A stretch of 64,000 nt of DNA from GWF2-33-9 sp964500435. Lineage in GTDB: Bacteria; Bacteroidota; Ignavibacteria; Kapaibacteriales; UBA2268. Below, piece after piece: positions 51,751 through 61,596 of this stretch. Each line of letters opens with the position of its first letter. Position 1 is the stretch's first letter. The translations under genes and the position numbers were made by a program. Under the pieces are notes generated by a model that worked only from the letters and a program-made list of their open reading frames with translations, did not search any database and was not told the DNA's origin. Where the stretch lies: assembly GCA_964500435.1 (NCBI GenBank), contig CAZCNL010000004.1, forward strand, positions 1-64,000, written 5' to 3'.

Positions 51751-51785
51751 AAAATGAGGTTGTTCGAACAGAGCAACCTCATTTT
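51751..51785. terminator. Bidirectional terminator between the TonB receptor and obgE
   Basis: AAAATGAGGTTG (51751-51762) pairs with CAACCTCATTTT (51774-51785), with A and T runs outside. The core GAGGTTG/CAACCTC is shared with terminators at 16743, 54372 and 61547. Confidence 0.82.
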
Positions 51786-51806
51786 GTGTTTAATCATTTT
51801 GATTTT

Positions 51807-52811
51807 TTACTTTGCTTCTTCAAATTCTTGAAGTAAGTCCCATACTTTAAACTTCAAAGCATCAATATTTAAATTTGTTATTGAAGAAATAATTAATTGG
51901 TCTTTGAATTTCGAATCTAATTTTAATTTCTTAATTTGTTTAAATTTTTCTTCAGAAATTGTATCTGCTTTAGAAAAGCAAATCAAACGTTTTTTAAAAG
52001 AAAGTTCGACATTATATTTTTCTAATTCATAGACAAGAGTTTTATAATCTTCTTTAATTGTTTCAGAATTTGCGTCAATTAAAAAGATTAAAACTTTTGT
52101 TCGTTCGATATGCCGTAGAAATTGTAGCCCCAAGCCTTTGCCTTCTGAAGCACCCTCAATAAGCCCCGGAATATCAGCTACACTATAATTCTTGTATTCA
52201 TCAATTCGAACAATTCCCAAGTTAGGTACTAAAGTAGTAAAGGGATAATCAGCAATTTTGGGCTTTGCAGCAGAAATTACAGAAATCAGAGTTGATTTTC
52301 CAGCATTTGGAAATCCTACTAATCCAACGTCAGCTAACAATTTTAATTCTAAGCGTATATTTAATTCCTCACCAGGAATTCCAGGTTGTGCGAATCGAGG
52401 TGCACGGTTTGTTGGTGTCGCAAAATTAGCATTTCCTAACCCACCTTTACCACCTTTTGCAATGATTACTTTTTGTCCGTCTTCTGTTAAATCAGCAATT
52501 AATTCATCTGTATCCATATTAAAAATCATTGTTCCAATAGGAACCTTGATTTTTATATTTTTTCCATTTTTTCCTGATTGTTTCTTTTTGCCACCATTTT
52601 CACCATTGGTTGCAATAAATTTTCTCTTGAATTTAAAATCAATTAATGTATTCAAATTCTTATTTGCTTGAATAATAACATCTCCACCCTTTCCACCATC
52701 GCCTCCATCTGGTCCACCTTTTGGAACATATTTTTCTCTACGAAAACTTGAATGACCGGCTCCACCATTCCCTGCTTTAACGTATATTTCAGCAATATCA
52801 ATAAATTTCAT
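51807..52811 (-). CDS. obgE: GTPase ObgE/CgtA
   Basis: 334 residues. The glycine-rich Obg fold (KAGNGGAGHSSFRREKYVPK, GGPDGGDGGKGGDVI) covers the first 155 residues, followed by the G domain with GFPNAGKSTLIS near 167, DIPGLIEGASEGKGLG and FSKAD. The C-terminal OCT domain is short or absent. It works in 50S assembly and stress control. It lies 18 bases after a gene for an acidic unknown protein, and the two share a promoter. Confidence 0.95.
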   Translation of the reverse strand: MKFIDIAEIYVKAGNGGAGHSSFRREKYVPKGGPDGGDGGKGGDVIIQANKNLNTLIDFKFKRKFIATNGENGGKKKQSGKNGKNIKIKVPIGTMIFNMDTDELIADLTEDGQKVIIAKGGKGGLGNANFATPTNRAPRFAQPGIPGEELNIRLELKLLADVGLVGFPNAGKSTLISVISAAKPKIADYPFTTLVPNLGIVRIDEYKNYSVADIPGLIEGASEGKGLGLQFLRHIERTKVLIFLIDANSETIKEDYKTLVYELEKYNVELSFKKRLICFSKADTISEEKFKQIKKLKLDSKFKDQLIISSITNLNIDALKFKVWDLLQEFEEAK

Positions 52812-52829
52812 TATTTTTTCTTTTTCTTA

Positions 52830-54290
52830 TTAATCTTTAATTTCTAAAAGCAACTTGCACAATTCTCTTTTTGTCTCATTTTCTATTTTATCAATTTCCA
52901 TATACTTTAAATTTGATTTATCAATTTTTTCAAATTCGGTGTTTAATTCTGTTTGTGCTGGTATTTTCGATTCAAGATATGATATTAAATCGTCTATTTT
53001 GCTATGAACTTCATCACTTTCAACTTTATTGACGTTTATATCTTCTATTTGTTCTATTTTTTCGACTTGATTTGCATCGGTATCATTATTATTTCCATTT
53101 AAAATAAAATCAGCCATTGATTCGAAATCGAAATTTTCGTTATTTTCAGAAGTTTCATTATCTGCAATTTCTACTGTCTTTTCTTCTATTATCACTTCAT
53201 TCAGTAGTTCGCTTTCTTCCTCAAAACTTTCTATTTCAGTTAAATCACTTCTCAAATTTTGTTCTTCATTTTTCAATTCATTTATTTCATCGTTAAATGA
53301 CTCTGTTTCCATTTCGTTGATTTCAATTGCATTTTGCTCAGGATTGTTTCCCATTTCTTCTATGAATTCAATTTCTTCTTCATCTTCAATGTGCTTTTTC
53401 AATTCAAAATTTTCAGTTTCTAATAATTCCGTTTCTTTTATCTCTTGATTTGCTTTCGATTCTGTTTGTGAAAATTCAAAATCATTGTCTTCATTACTAT
53501 TATTTTTATTTGATAAAATAATTTCCTTTTGGTATGACATTAAAAAGTTTGATAATTGCTCTTTTGTCATACCATATAATTCGCTATCACTGGAAAATTT
53601 TGCCAGATATTGTTTTAATCCTTTCCATTTTTTATCATCAAAAAATAAATATAAAGCTGCAACCGGTAATGCAGGCTCACCTGCTTCATTGATAATATTG
53701 CAATCATATATTGGTTCGAACCAATTAATTACATCTCTAATATTTAAATACTTATAATTTTCACTTTCAAGCTCGGCAATTATGTTTGAAAACCTATTGC
53801 GTTCAATTAATTCATTATTTGGCACCTCCATATACTTTTGTTCATACCAAATTCTAATTGATGTAACAAGTGGATTATCATCAGGAAAATAGTTTAATTT
53901 TGTATGAATCTGATAAAAAGGGATTAATAACTCATCTCTAAAAGTAAAACTTAATAGTGTTGTTTGGGGACGTAAGATAAAATTAAAATACAACTCACAA
54001 GAATTTTTGATTATTTTATTATACTCCTCTTTTGTAAAAGTATAATTATTTTGATAAACTTTGACAAAATTTTGCCAACTTTCTGATATTTCAACATCAT
54101 CAAAATTTAACCTTTCTTGCCCAATAATTTGCTTTATTTCAAGTATTTTCGATATAATAAATCCATTGAAATATCTTTTAACAAATTCAGGAATATCAAG
54201 TTTCATAATTGCATCAAATGTAATAAACTCCATTTGAGCAAATGTCGAAGAAATGAGTTCTACTTTGTAATTGATTAACTCTTCAAACAT
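52830..54290 (-). CDS. Unknown protein with a globular N-terminal half and an acidic tail
   Basis: 486 residues. Residues 1-260 look globular (helices, aromatic residues such as TSIRIWYEQKYMEV and VAALYLFFDDKKWKGL), while about 270-440 are a low-complexity Glu/Asn/Ile stretch with clusters such as EDEEEIEFIEEMG, and a short helical end follows. No signal peptide or membrane span. I do not recognise a family. The tight 18-base link to obgE suggests co-expression with ribosome assembly; a promoter of the TTTA-N19-TAAATTTG form precedes it. Confidence 0.6.
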   Translation of the reverse strand: MFEELINYKVELISSTFAQMEFITFDAIMKLDIPEFVKRYFNGFIISKILEIKQIIGQERLNFDDVEISESWQNFVKVYQNNYTFTKEEYNKIIKNSCELYFNFILRPQTTLLSFTFRDELLIPFYQIHTKLNYFPDDNPLVTSIRIWYEQKYMEVPNNELIERNRFSNIIAELESENYKYLNIRDVINWFEPIYDCNIINEAGEPALPVAALYLFFDDKKWKGLKQYLAKFSSDSELYGMTKEQLSNFLMSYQKEIILSNKNNSNEDNDFEFSQTESKANQEIKETELLETENFELKKHIEDEEEIEFIEEMGNNPEQNAIEINEMETESFNDEINELKNEEQNLRSDLTEIESFEEESELLNEVIIEEKTVEIADNETSENNENFDFESMADFILNGNNNDTDANQVEKIEQIEDINVNKVESDEVHSKIDDLISYLESKIPAQTELNTEFEKIDKSNLKYMEIDKIENETKRELCKLLLEIKD

Positions 54291-54315
54291 ATTTTTTTTT
54301 AAAATTAATTGATTT

Positions 54316-54346
54316 CAAATTTAATAAAAAAGGTTTATATAATAAA
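54316..54346 (-). promoter_or_regulatory. Candidate promoter of the unknown gene-obgE unit
   Basis: Minus strand: TTTA at 54346-54343, 19 bases, TAAATTTG at 54323-54316. The -7 box is a perfect TAnnTTTG and the -33 box matches three of four bases. Confidence 0.55.
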
Positions 54347-54371
54347 CATTTATTATTAAAAGAATAAAAAA

Positions 54372-54398
54372 AAGAGGTTGTCTTTGGGACAACCTCTT
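54372..54398 (-). terminator. Rho-independent terminator of the giant T9SS gene
   Basis: AAGAGGTTGTC (54372-54382) pairs perfectly with GACAACCTCTT (54388-54398), with a five-base loop and, on the minus strand, a run of eight T after it. Confidence 0.85.
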
Positions 54399-54421
54399 GT
54401 AAGTATTTAACTAATTCATTA

Positions 54422-57400
54422 TTATCTAACAACTGTGAAAGTCTTAGTGATAACAATGTCGTTGCTACGTAAAATTAATGTGTATGAACCAGCTGGGAGA
54501 GTTGATACATTAATGGATAAGTCTTGCGAACTGTTTTGAATTCCGCTAAGTACATCCATTACTCTTCTACCGTTCAAATCGAATACTGCTAAATCAACAT
54601 TCATTGAACCGAAAATATCTAAATGTACTTTTGCTGTATTTTGTGCAGGACTTGGAGTGATATCACTCATTGAAATTGTGCCTTCAACACCATTAATAGT
54701 AACATATTTTACATCGCTATAGTTGTAGGAACCATCTTTATCTACCATCTTGAGACGATATGCATATGTATTACCAAATGTAACTTTACTATCGGAAATT
54801 GGTCCATAATTTACTACATCCCCACTCACACCGGCGGCTTTAACAGTTGCAATTTTTCCGAATTCGTTGGAAATGTTGTTCTTTACTGTAGCTCTTTCAA
54901 CGTCGAAGTGTGATGTATTATACTCTGAACCTGTTGTCCAGTTAATATCAACTCTACTTCCTGCTTGGTCAGCATTGAAGCTTAGTAAGTTAACAGGCAA
55001 GATATTTCCATCGTATTGTTGTGCAAAATCAAGTATTCCACGCATAGGATTGCTTAAGTTAGCAAAATGTCTCCAATCGATTCCAAAGAAGATCGTGTTA
55101 TAGTTGAATGTTGCAGTAGCTACGCCCATAATCTTTTCTGAGTTTGGTGCGTCTGCTGGTACAAATGAACCTAATTTATCGTAAATATATGCAATTTGTG
55201 CTAATCCATCGTTTGTTGTAACCATATTAACGTAGGCTGGTTTTGGATATCCATCTGTTGGGAAATCTGTTGCTTTTACTGTTTCAACAAGTTTTCTTGC
55301 AATTCCAACACCTGTAACTGTGTAACCATCGTAATTGCCATTAGCACCTAATGGGTTTGATGGAGTTTTGTCTGTTACTCTGAAGTATGTGCTTAAAGTA
55401 CTTGCTAAATCAGTTCCTACCGATACTCTAGGATATTCTTGGCTAGCTGAAATTATGTTTTTCTTCTTAGTTGATGTTCCTGAATTTAAATAATTAATAA
55501 TTGCATTGTTTTGATATCTATCGAATGCTTCTGGTGCTACTTCATTATCTCCATCAGACCAGAATATTGTTCTATACATTGTATAATCTAATGATCTTGG
55601 TTCCCAAGCTGTTCTGTTGAAGTAATCAAAATCAAATCTGTTATTATCTGGTATCTTTTCGAAACCAATGATTTTCAAACCAGCTTGTAATGCACTGTAA
55701 TTTAATCTCTTTGCAACTTCATCTACATTTGGATTTGAAGGCATTGGGCTCAAATCACTTGGTGTATTTACCATCATTTCAAATGGTGATTTTTGAATAT
55801 AGAATCGAACATACGCAACTGTTGTGTTGTTATCATTATTTAAATCATTATCAGCTTTGAGTGTAAGTCTGTAAACTGGTGTTACATTTTCTTTCATTGC
55901 TTGGAATTGCAATGGAACATTGTAATTATATCCCATTTGATTTAACTCGTAGTATGTCTTTGGAACGAATTCTTCGCCTTGTCCATCAGCCAAGTTGAAT
56001 GACATATTTTGGAATTCGAATGATTCTATTCTTTCGATATTCTTGTTATAAGTGAACATAGTTTCGTAAGAACCATCTTCTTTTTGTACGTCAATTGTTA
56101 AATGCATAGGAACGTTAACTGCAAGCATACTTCCAGGATTATGAATACGAGCAACAACATCCACCGGAGCAGTTGTCATTACATATTCTGCTTCGCTAAA
56201 TTGACGTGGTGCTGTTTGATAGTAGTTTCCTGGACTTACAATAAATAATGGTTGCAAGTCACGAACATACATTCTACCAAGAAATTCACTTGCACCGATA
56301 TCATATGGATATCCACCGTCACCTCTTACATTGCCATCAATGTCGGTTGTGAAATCTGTTAATACTTTACCTCTATTGTTAAGAACTGAACCCAATGGAG
56401 TTGGATTATTCTTTACTCTGAGATATTGAGGTAAATCAGTATTTGTTGTGAAATCATTTGTGAAATTGAAACCTGTTATTGAGTTAAAGTCATTCTTTGT
56501 CCATAATTGCCACTGTAATAAACTCTTGTATTGATTGTTGTATCCTGCTTCGATTGCTTGGTCGTTTTTGTATGTTTCAACAAATCTGAAATGTGATAAG
56601 TTTTGATTATTTCCTAACCAGAAAGCATTGTTGTCTGAAACAAATGTATTTGCGGATGGGAAACGTCCTTGATATACAATTGCTGCATCGAAATCACTGT
56701 TTGAATTATTGACTGCATTATCAGTAATTGCAATTGCATTATTATAGACTTTTACACCATTGAAGTTAAGAATACTTAACCCTGCTTGATTTCCGTTATT
56801 ATTTATTCCGTCATCTCCGATTACAATTGTATTATTTGCGACAAGCAAGTTTTGACCGAAGTAATCGCTAAATTTTGGATTGAAGCTGGTAGTTCTGGCA
56901 GTCGAGATATTAATACCATATCTTGAACCATTAACATCATTATTTTTAATTCCCCAAACAATGTTGTTATAAACCTTGAAGTTTTCAGCAATATTCGGGA
57001 AGAATTGATATCCTTCCAAAGGTGATGGGAATTGTTCTCCATTTTGTAAGATGTATATACCAGCCGTTGTTTTCGAGTCAACTAAGCCACTTATTTCGTT
57101 ATTATATAATTTAATACCGATGTTGTTGTATCCTCGTCCGTATGTAACTGGATAATCACCTGCTTGAATACCATAAGATTCGTCAGTATTTACTGATTTG
57201 ACATTGTAAATTCTATTTCCGCTAATTTCTGGATTTTCTTCGAAACCGACGAATATTCCAGCTTTTTCTACATCATATATTATATTGTTGGAAATGACAT
57301 TATTTAAATTATAATATCTATCATATCTAAAAGTTCTTGGATTGATTAAAACACCAATACCCATAGATGCAATTCCATAGCCAAATCCTGTAATTTCATT

Positions 57401-60157
57401 GCCAATAAATTTATTATTTGAATTTTGAACTGTATCAATAAACAAAGTTCTACTTTCGAATATATCACTAGTCAATGAACCACGATTAGCTATACCAGCA
57501 GAAAATCCTAATACTCCGTCTGGAGTTGGAATTGAGTCAGCTGTAAATTGGAAACCATCTGATGGGCTCCATTTAGTTCGTGGCAATGTAGTCTTTGTGG
57601 TTATTTTTGGTGAAGCATTTTCAATTATTACATTCTTGATTGAAATATCATGTGAACCACGACCTAAGAAAAATGCTTGTCCTTGATTTGAACTAAATGA
57701 ATGTAAAACGAATTTCAAAGATTTATTTGCACCACCATCAAAGAATATGTAACCTGGTGTATTAATAAATTTCTTCAAAATTGTGTTGTTAGGTGCTGTA
57801 TAAACAGGTGCATATGGACTTGTTGGGAATCTGTTTTGTCCGAACAAAACACCTTTTCCTGATTGTGTATATAAATTAATTACAACACTTGCTTTTTGAG
57901 TTGCTTTTTGTGCACTTGGTTTAAATGTCAACTTACGATAAGTTTTTGAAGCGGGATCATAACCTAAGCCCATAATCCAAGAAGACAAGTCCCAAGCTGG
58001 AGCATTTATATCTTTTGAATAAACATCATAAGAATCGTCTGTTAATTCGATAGTTAAGTCTCCGCTTAAGCCTTGTTGATAAATTTTATCTGTCAATGTA
58101 TTTAAATCTTTAATAGCTTCATTTTTACCAACTTTAACAATATTACTTAATCCACCAATTACTTTAAATGTAGATTTTACAGTATTGTTTGTAGTGTTAT
58201 AATCACCTTGTGTTGCAATTGTTAAGGTTACTTCATAATCACCTGGTACATCGAAAATTGTTCCATCAAAGTATGCGATTTTCTTATTATAATATCCCGA
58301 TGGCACATCAGGTAAAACTATAGTTAGTGTTTTCGACGGACCATTTGGCAATAATTTATATGTATAGTTGCACGTTACATTCGAAACGTCACCGGCTCCA
58401 ATGTTTTGAACAATTGCTGCTGGTTTAACCGCTTGTCCAGCAAATATTGTTGAACCTGGTTCTGGTGTCAGAATCGAGTACGCTAACACCTCTGTTTCTG
58501 CTTGTACTTCAAAGTTATATTGTGGGTCTGTTGAACGTGGCATTATATCGTTGAATGGCTCTAAGTCTGTGGCACTCAACAATTGTGATTCGAGTACTAA
58601 ACTAAACACGTCTAATGAATCCATCGTAATTGTACCAAAATCCATTGTTATTTTTTGCTTTGGTAACAATACTGTATACTCAGGTAATGTAGTATCAAAA
58701 AGTTTAGTAACAGTTTTTACTAAAATACCTTTTGAGTCGTAAATTTTTGCGATAGCATTAAATTTTGTGATATTTTTCAAACCAACATTTTGATAAGTTC
58801 CAACAATAGGTAATGGAACTTGTGGTGGATATTTATAAAATCTTGGTGTTCCGTTTGTTTGAGGTGATAAAATATCAACAACTGCTAAGTCATTCAACCA
58901 AGATGCTGTAAATTTCTTGATAATAACTTTTTCTTGTCCATTTGCTTTATGTAATGTGATCCAAAGTTGGTATTCACCTCCAGAATTTATTTTTAAATCC
59001 CCATTACCACCTGGTGCAGCTATGCCTGTAGCTTTTGAAATAACAACTTTACTTTTGCCTGATAAATCAATATATTGATTGCCACTTGCATCTAAACCTT
59101 GATAAACTGTATTCATCGAAGGCATAGGTCCTTTTATTTCATATTTGAATGAAGTGCCAGCTGCTTGTGGAGTTTTAAATTCTAAGTATGGTTTTTCGAA
59201 ATATTGATAATATTCATCACCCTCTTCGGTAGTCATTTTTCTTGTTGTGCCATTGTAAAGTTCACCAGCAAATAAAATATCATTTGGTGATTCATCACTT
59301 GGGAAAACTGACTGAATCGGGAGTTGGAATTCAACAACATAATCTTCAGTTTCACCGTATGCATATACATAACTATAACCGTAACTATAATAATCATAAG
59401 CGTAGGCATCAAGGCAAGGGTTTTTTCCTGATTGATAGTATTTCATATAACCGTAATCATAAACATAATCTTCATAATATGGATAATAATATGAAGTCAA
59501 AATACGCATTCTAACCTTTGTAGCATCAACGTTATCAGGAACTTTAATTTGATAGGAATATTCAAATAAATTACTTGAGCAATATGGCGCAGCTGATTGT
59601 GTAGGATTCCAATGTTGATAGTATCCACGCCATTGAGGATTTGGATATGTTCCAGACGGCGAATTAACCCATTCTCCAGCATCTACCCAATCACCATCTG
59701 CATTCCAATCGATAAAGAGACGCATTGTATAATATGATGTTGATGTACTATAGCAGTAATAAACATCATACCCCATAACGTTTGCTACTCGAATTTTAAA
59801 ATTATAAGTATCGCCTATGTCTAATTGTGCGGCTGGTACAGTGCTGAAGTATTTAAAGCAACTTGGGTCATCAAATGATGCAGGATTTGTAACATTATTC
59901 CATACAAGTTGACCACTTGTTGTTTCTATTCGAACTTCTCCAATTCGAGTTGAATAATATGCTGGGTATCCATAGTTTTGAGCATAATATGCGGGCCAGC
60001 AGTAATAATATGTAGGTGCTGTAAACCCACTTGGTGATGTCGGGTTACAATAGTTGGTTGGTTGAGCTTCTGCTCGACCGAAAAAAATCAAAGCAAGTAC
60101 AATAAATGTCAATACTTTACTTGCCGTGATTTTTAAAATTGTGTTTGTTTTTAACAT
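54422..60157 (-). CDS. Giant T9SS-exported surface protein with tyrosine-rich GEVED domain
   Basis: 1911 residues. Signal peptide (cleavage near AEAQ, residue 32); a GEVED domain (about 118-277) with the DWNADGDW metal-binding loop and GETEDYVVEF signature; CARDB-like repeats (for example DLAVVDILSPQTNG and VLAYSILTPEPGS); a parallel beta-helix region about 850-1200 full of N-rich turns (KFIGNEITGFGYGI, VYNNAIAITDN); two further Ig-like parts; an FN3-like domain (VDINWTTGSEYNTSHFDVER); and a type A T9SS sorting domain (SDITPSPAQNTAKVHLDI ... ITKTFTVVR). Residues 223-273 hold 21 tyrosines in 51 positions. The family usually acts as adhesin or structural surface protein; enzymatic function is not evident. 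A terminator follows. Confidence 0.88.
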   Translation of the reverse strand: MLKTNTILKITASKVLTFIVLALIFFGRAEAQPTNYCNPTSPSGFTAPTYYYCWPAYYAQNYGYPAYYSTRIGEVRIETTSGQLVWNNVTNPASFDDPSCFKYFSTVPAAQLDIGDTYNFKIRVANVMGYDVYYCYSTSTSYYTMRLFIDWNADGDWVDAGEWVNSPSGTYPNPQWRGYYQHWNPTQSAAPYCSSNLFEYSYQIKVPDNVDATKVRMRILTSYYYPYYEDYVYDYGYMKYYQSGKNPCLDAYAYDYYSYGYSYVYAYGETEDYVVEFQLPIQSVFPSDESPNDILFAGELYNGTTRKMTTEEGDEYYQYFEKPYLEFKTPQAAGTSFKYEIKGPMPSMNTVYQGLDASGNQYIDLSGKSKVVISKATGIAAPGGNGDLKINSGGEYQLWITLHKANGQEKVIIKKFTASWLNDLAVVDILSPQTNGTPRFYKYPPQVPLPIVGTYQNVGLKNITKFNAIAKIYDSKGILVKTVTKLFDTTLPEYTVLLPKQKITMDFGTITMDSLDVFSLVLESQLLSATDLEPFNDIMPRSTDPQYNFEVQAETEVLAYSILTPEPGSTIFAGQAVKPAAIVQNIGAGDVSNVTCNYTYKLLPNGPSKTLTIVLPDVPSGYYNKKIAYFDGTIFDVPGDYEVTLTIATQGDYNTTNNTVKSTFKVIGGLSNIVKVGKNEAIKDLNTLTDKIYQQGLSGDLTIELTDDSYDVYSKDINAPAWDLSSWIMGLGYDPASKTYRKLTFKPSAQKATQKASVVINLYTQSGKGVLFGQNRFPTSPYAPVYTAPNNTILKKFINTPGYIFFDGGANKSLKFVLHSFSSNQGQAFFLGRGSHDISIKNVIIENASPKITTKTTLPRTKWSPSDGFQFTADSIPTPDGVLGFSAGIANRGSLTSDIFESRTLFIDTVQNSNNKFIGNEITGFGYGIASMGIGVLINPRTFRYDRYYNLNNVISNNIIYDVEKAGIFVGFEENPEISGNRIYNVKSVNTDESYGIQAGDYPVTYGRGYNNIGIKLYNNEISGLVDSKTTAGIYILQNGEQFPSPLEGYQFFPNIAENFKVYNNIVWGIKNNDVNGSRYGINISTARTTSFNPKFSDYFGQNLLVANNTIVIGDDGINNNGNQAGLSILNFNGVKVYNNAIAITDNAVNNSNSDFDAAIVYQGRFPSANTFVSDNNAFWLGNNQNLSHFRFVETYKNDQAIEAGYNNQYKSLLQWQLWTKNDFNSITGFNFTNDFTTNTDLPQYLRVKNNPTPLGSVLNNRGKVLTDFTTDIDGNVRGDGGYPYDIGASEFLGRMYVRDLQPLFIVSPGNYYQTAPRQFSEAEYVMTTAPVDVVARIHNPGSMLAVNVPMHLTIDVQKEDGSYETMFTYNKNIERIESFEFQNMSFNLADGQGEEFVPKTYYELNQMGYNYNVPLQFQAMKENVTPVYRLTLKADNDLNNDNNTTVAYVRFYIQKSPFEMMVNTPSDLSPMPSNPNVDEVAKRLNYSALQAGLKIIGFEKIPDNNRFDFDYFNRTAWEPRSLDYTMYRTIFWSDGDNEVAPEAFDRYQNNAIINYLNSGTSTKKKNIISASQEYPRVSVGTDLASTLSTYFRVTDKTPSNPLGANGNYDGYTVTGVGIARKLVETVKATDFPTDGYPKPAYVNMVTTNDGLAQIAYIYDKLGSFVPADAPNSEKIMGVATATFNYNTIFFGIDWRHFANLSNPMRGILDFAQQYDGNILPVNLLSFNADQAGSRVDINWTTGSEYNTSHFDVERATVKNNISNEFGKIATVKAAGVSGDVVNYGPISDSKVTFGNTYAYRLKMVDKDGSYNYSDVKYVTINGVEGTISMSDITPSPAQNTAKVHLDIFGSMNVDLAVFDLNGRRVMDVLSGIQNSSQDLSINVSTLPAGSYTLILRSNDIVITKTFTVVR

Positions 60158-60382
60158 ATCTACACCTTTAGTTTTAAATAAATTGATTTTTTTCTCTTTG
60201 TCTGATTTCTAACTTTATAAACAAAATAAACATTAATTTGTTACAAAATGTAAAACTTTGAACAAATTTGCTTTTTATAAAAACTAAAATTACTAAAAAA
60301 AGTTTTAAATACAAACTTTTTATAACATTATTTTATAAATATTATCAACATTTTATATTAATATTTCATATTTTTCATTTTT

Positions 60383-60414
60383 TTTGATTTTGTCCTTATT
60401 TTTTTTTAAATTTG
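60383..60414 (+). promoter_or_regulatory. Candidate promoter of recA
   Basis: TTTG at 60383-60386, 20 bases, TAAATTTG at 60407-60414. Spacing is one base longer than the Bacteroidota optimum. I see no LexA-like palindrome in this region. Confidence 0.45.
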
Positions 60415-60432
60415 AAAAAATTAAAGTGAAAA

Positions 60433-61461
60433 ATGTCAAAAAGTAAGATTTCAGAAATGGAAGAGCAGACTCAACAAACTGCCGATAAAGAAAAAGACAG
60501 AGCGCTAAAACTCGCTATTGAACAAATTGAACGACAACACGGCAAAGGTTCAATAATGCATCTAAATGACCGTGATATCGTAAAAATCGATGCTATTCCG
60601 ACTGGTTCAATATCAGTCGATACCGCCATTGGTATTGGTGGTATTCCAAGAGGAAGAATGACAGAAATATTCGGTCCTGAATCATCCGGAAAAACTACAT
60701 TGTGTTTGCATATGATTGCCGAAGCACAAAAACTTGGCGGAATTGCTGCTTTTGTCGATACCGAACATGCTCTTGATATAAACTATGCTCAACGTGTTGG
60801 TGTTGATTTAAATAATTTGTTGTTGTCTCAACCTGAATTCGGCGAGCAAGCTCTCGATATTGTAGAAACATTAGTCCGTAGCAATGCCATTGATATTGTC
60901 GTTGTGGATTCCGTTGCCGCCTTAACTCCACGTGTTGAAGTTGAAGGTGATATGGGTGACGCTCAAATGGGTTCCCAAGCTCGTTTAATGTCTCAAGCTA
61001 TGCGAAAGCTTAATGCAGCAATTGGAAAATCTAAAACTGCGGTTGTATTTACAAATCAATTACGAAGTAAAATTGGTGTAATTTACGGAAATCCTGAAAC
61101 TACTACTGGCGGCAATGCTTTGAAATTTTACGCATCTGTTCGTATTGATATCAGGCGAAAAGATATTATCAAAGAAGGCACGGAAATCATAGGCAACCGA
61201 GTAAAAGTAAAAATTGTGAAAAATAAAGTGGCTCCACCATTCAAAGAAGTCGAAATCGATATTCTGTATAATGAAGGTATCTCGAAAATTGGTGATATGA
61301 TTGATTTAGCTACTGAATTCGGTATTATAAGCAAAACTGGTTCGTGGTTTGCTTATAATGAAGAACGTGTGCAAGGAAAAGATGCTATGAAAAAACTTAT
61401 TAAAGATAATCCTGAACTTTTCCAAAAACTGGAAGCAGAAGTTCGTGCAAAATTTAATTAA
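60433..61461 (+). CDS. recA: Recombinase RecA
   Basis: 342 residues. Walker A GPESSGKTT near 80-88, the conserved VDTEHALDINYA and VVVDSVAALTPR strands, L1/L2 loops with MGDAQMGSQARLMSQAMRKL and TNQLRSKIGV(I)YGNPETTTGGNALKF. The extended acidic/polar N terminus (about 15 residues) is slightly longer than in E. coli, while the C-terminal tail is short. It catalyses strand exchange and triggers SOS cleavage. It is monocistronic, with a terminator 25 bases after the stop codon. Confidence 0.97.
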   Translation: MSKSKISEMEEQTQQTADKEKDRALKLAIEQIERQHGKGSIMHLNDRDIVKIDAIPTGSISVDTAIGIGGIPRGRMTEIFGPESSGKTTLCLHMIAEAQKLGGIAAFVDTEHALDINYAQRVGVDLNNLLLSQPEFGEQALDIVETLVRSNAIDIVVVDSVAALTPRVEVEGDMGDAQMGSQARLMSQAMRKLNAAIGKSKTAVVFTNQLRSKIGVIYGNPETTTGGNALKFYASVRIDIRRKDIIKEGTEIIGNRVKVKIVKNKVAPPFKEVEIDILYNEGISKIGDMIDLATEFGIISKTGSWFAYNEERVQGKDAMKKLIKDNPELFQKLEAEVRAKFN

Positions 61462-61485
61462 TTCATTTCAAATATCGGTAGAATT

Positions 61486-61517
61486 AAAAAAGTAGTCTTA
61501 ATAGACTGCTTTTTTTT
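61486..61517 (+). terminator. Rho-independent terminator of recA
   Basis: AAAAAAGTAGTCT (61486-61498) pairs with AGACTGCTTTTTT (from 61503, one G-T pair), followed by a run of T. Confidence 0.8.
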
Positions 61518-61541
61518 ATATATTCTTTTTTAGCCATTGAT

Positions 61542-61574
61542 AAAAAAAGAGGTTATTTGGAAAAACAACCTCTT
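61542..61574 (-). terminator. Rho-independent terminator of the nuo genes
   Basis: AAGAGGTT (61547-61554) pairs with AACCTCTT (61567-61574); on the minus strand a run of seven T follows. Same GAGGTT/AACCTC core as other terminators in the window. Confidence 0.75.
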
Positions 61575-61596
61575 CTTTTTTATTGTATAAAAAATT

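Noticed and set aside
52258..52671. 137-codon plus-strand frame
   Set aside because: It is the antisense of the glycine-rich Obg domain, lies wholly inside obgE and has no ribosome site.
59242..59514. His/Asn-rich frame opposite the tyrosine-rich region
   Set aside because: Tyr codons read in antisense give this composition; the sense frame is continuous over 1911 codons.
60158..60432. SOS (LexA) operator before recA
   Set aside because: No palindrome of the LexA type could be found in the 275-base region; only a candidate housekeeping promoter is visible.
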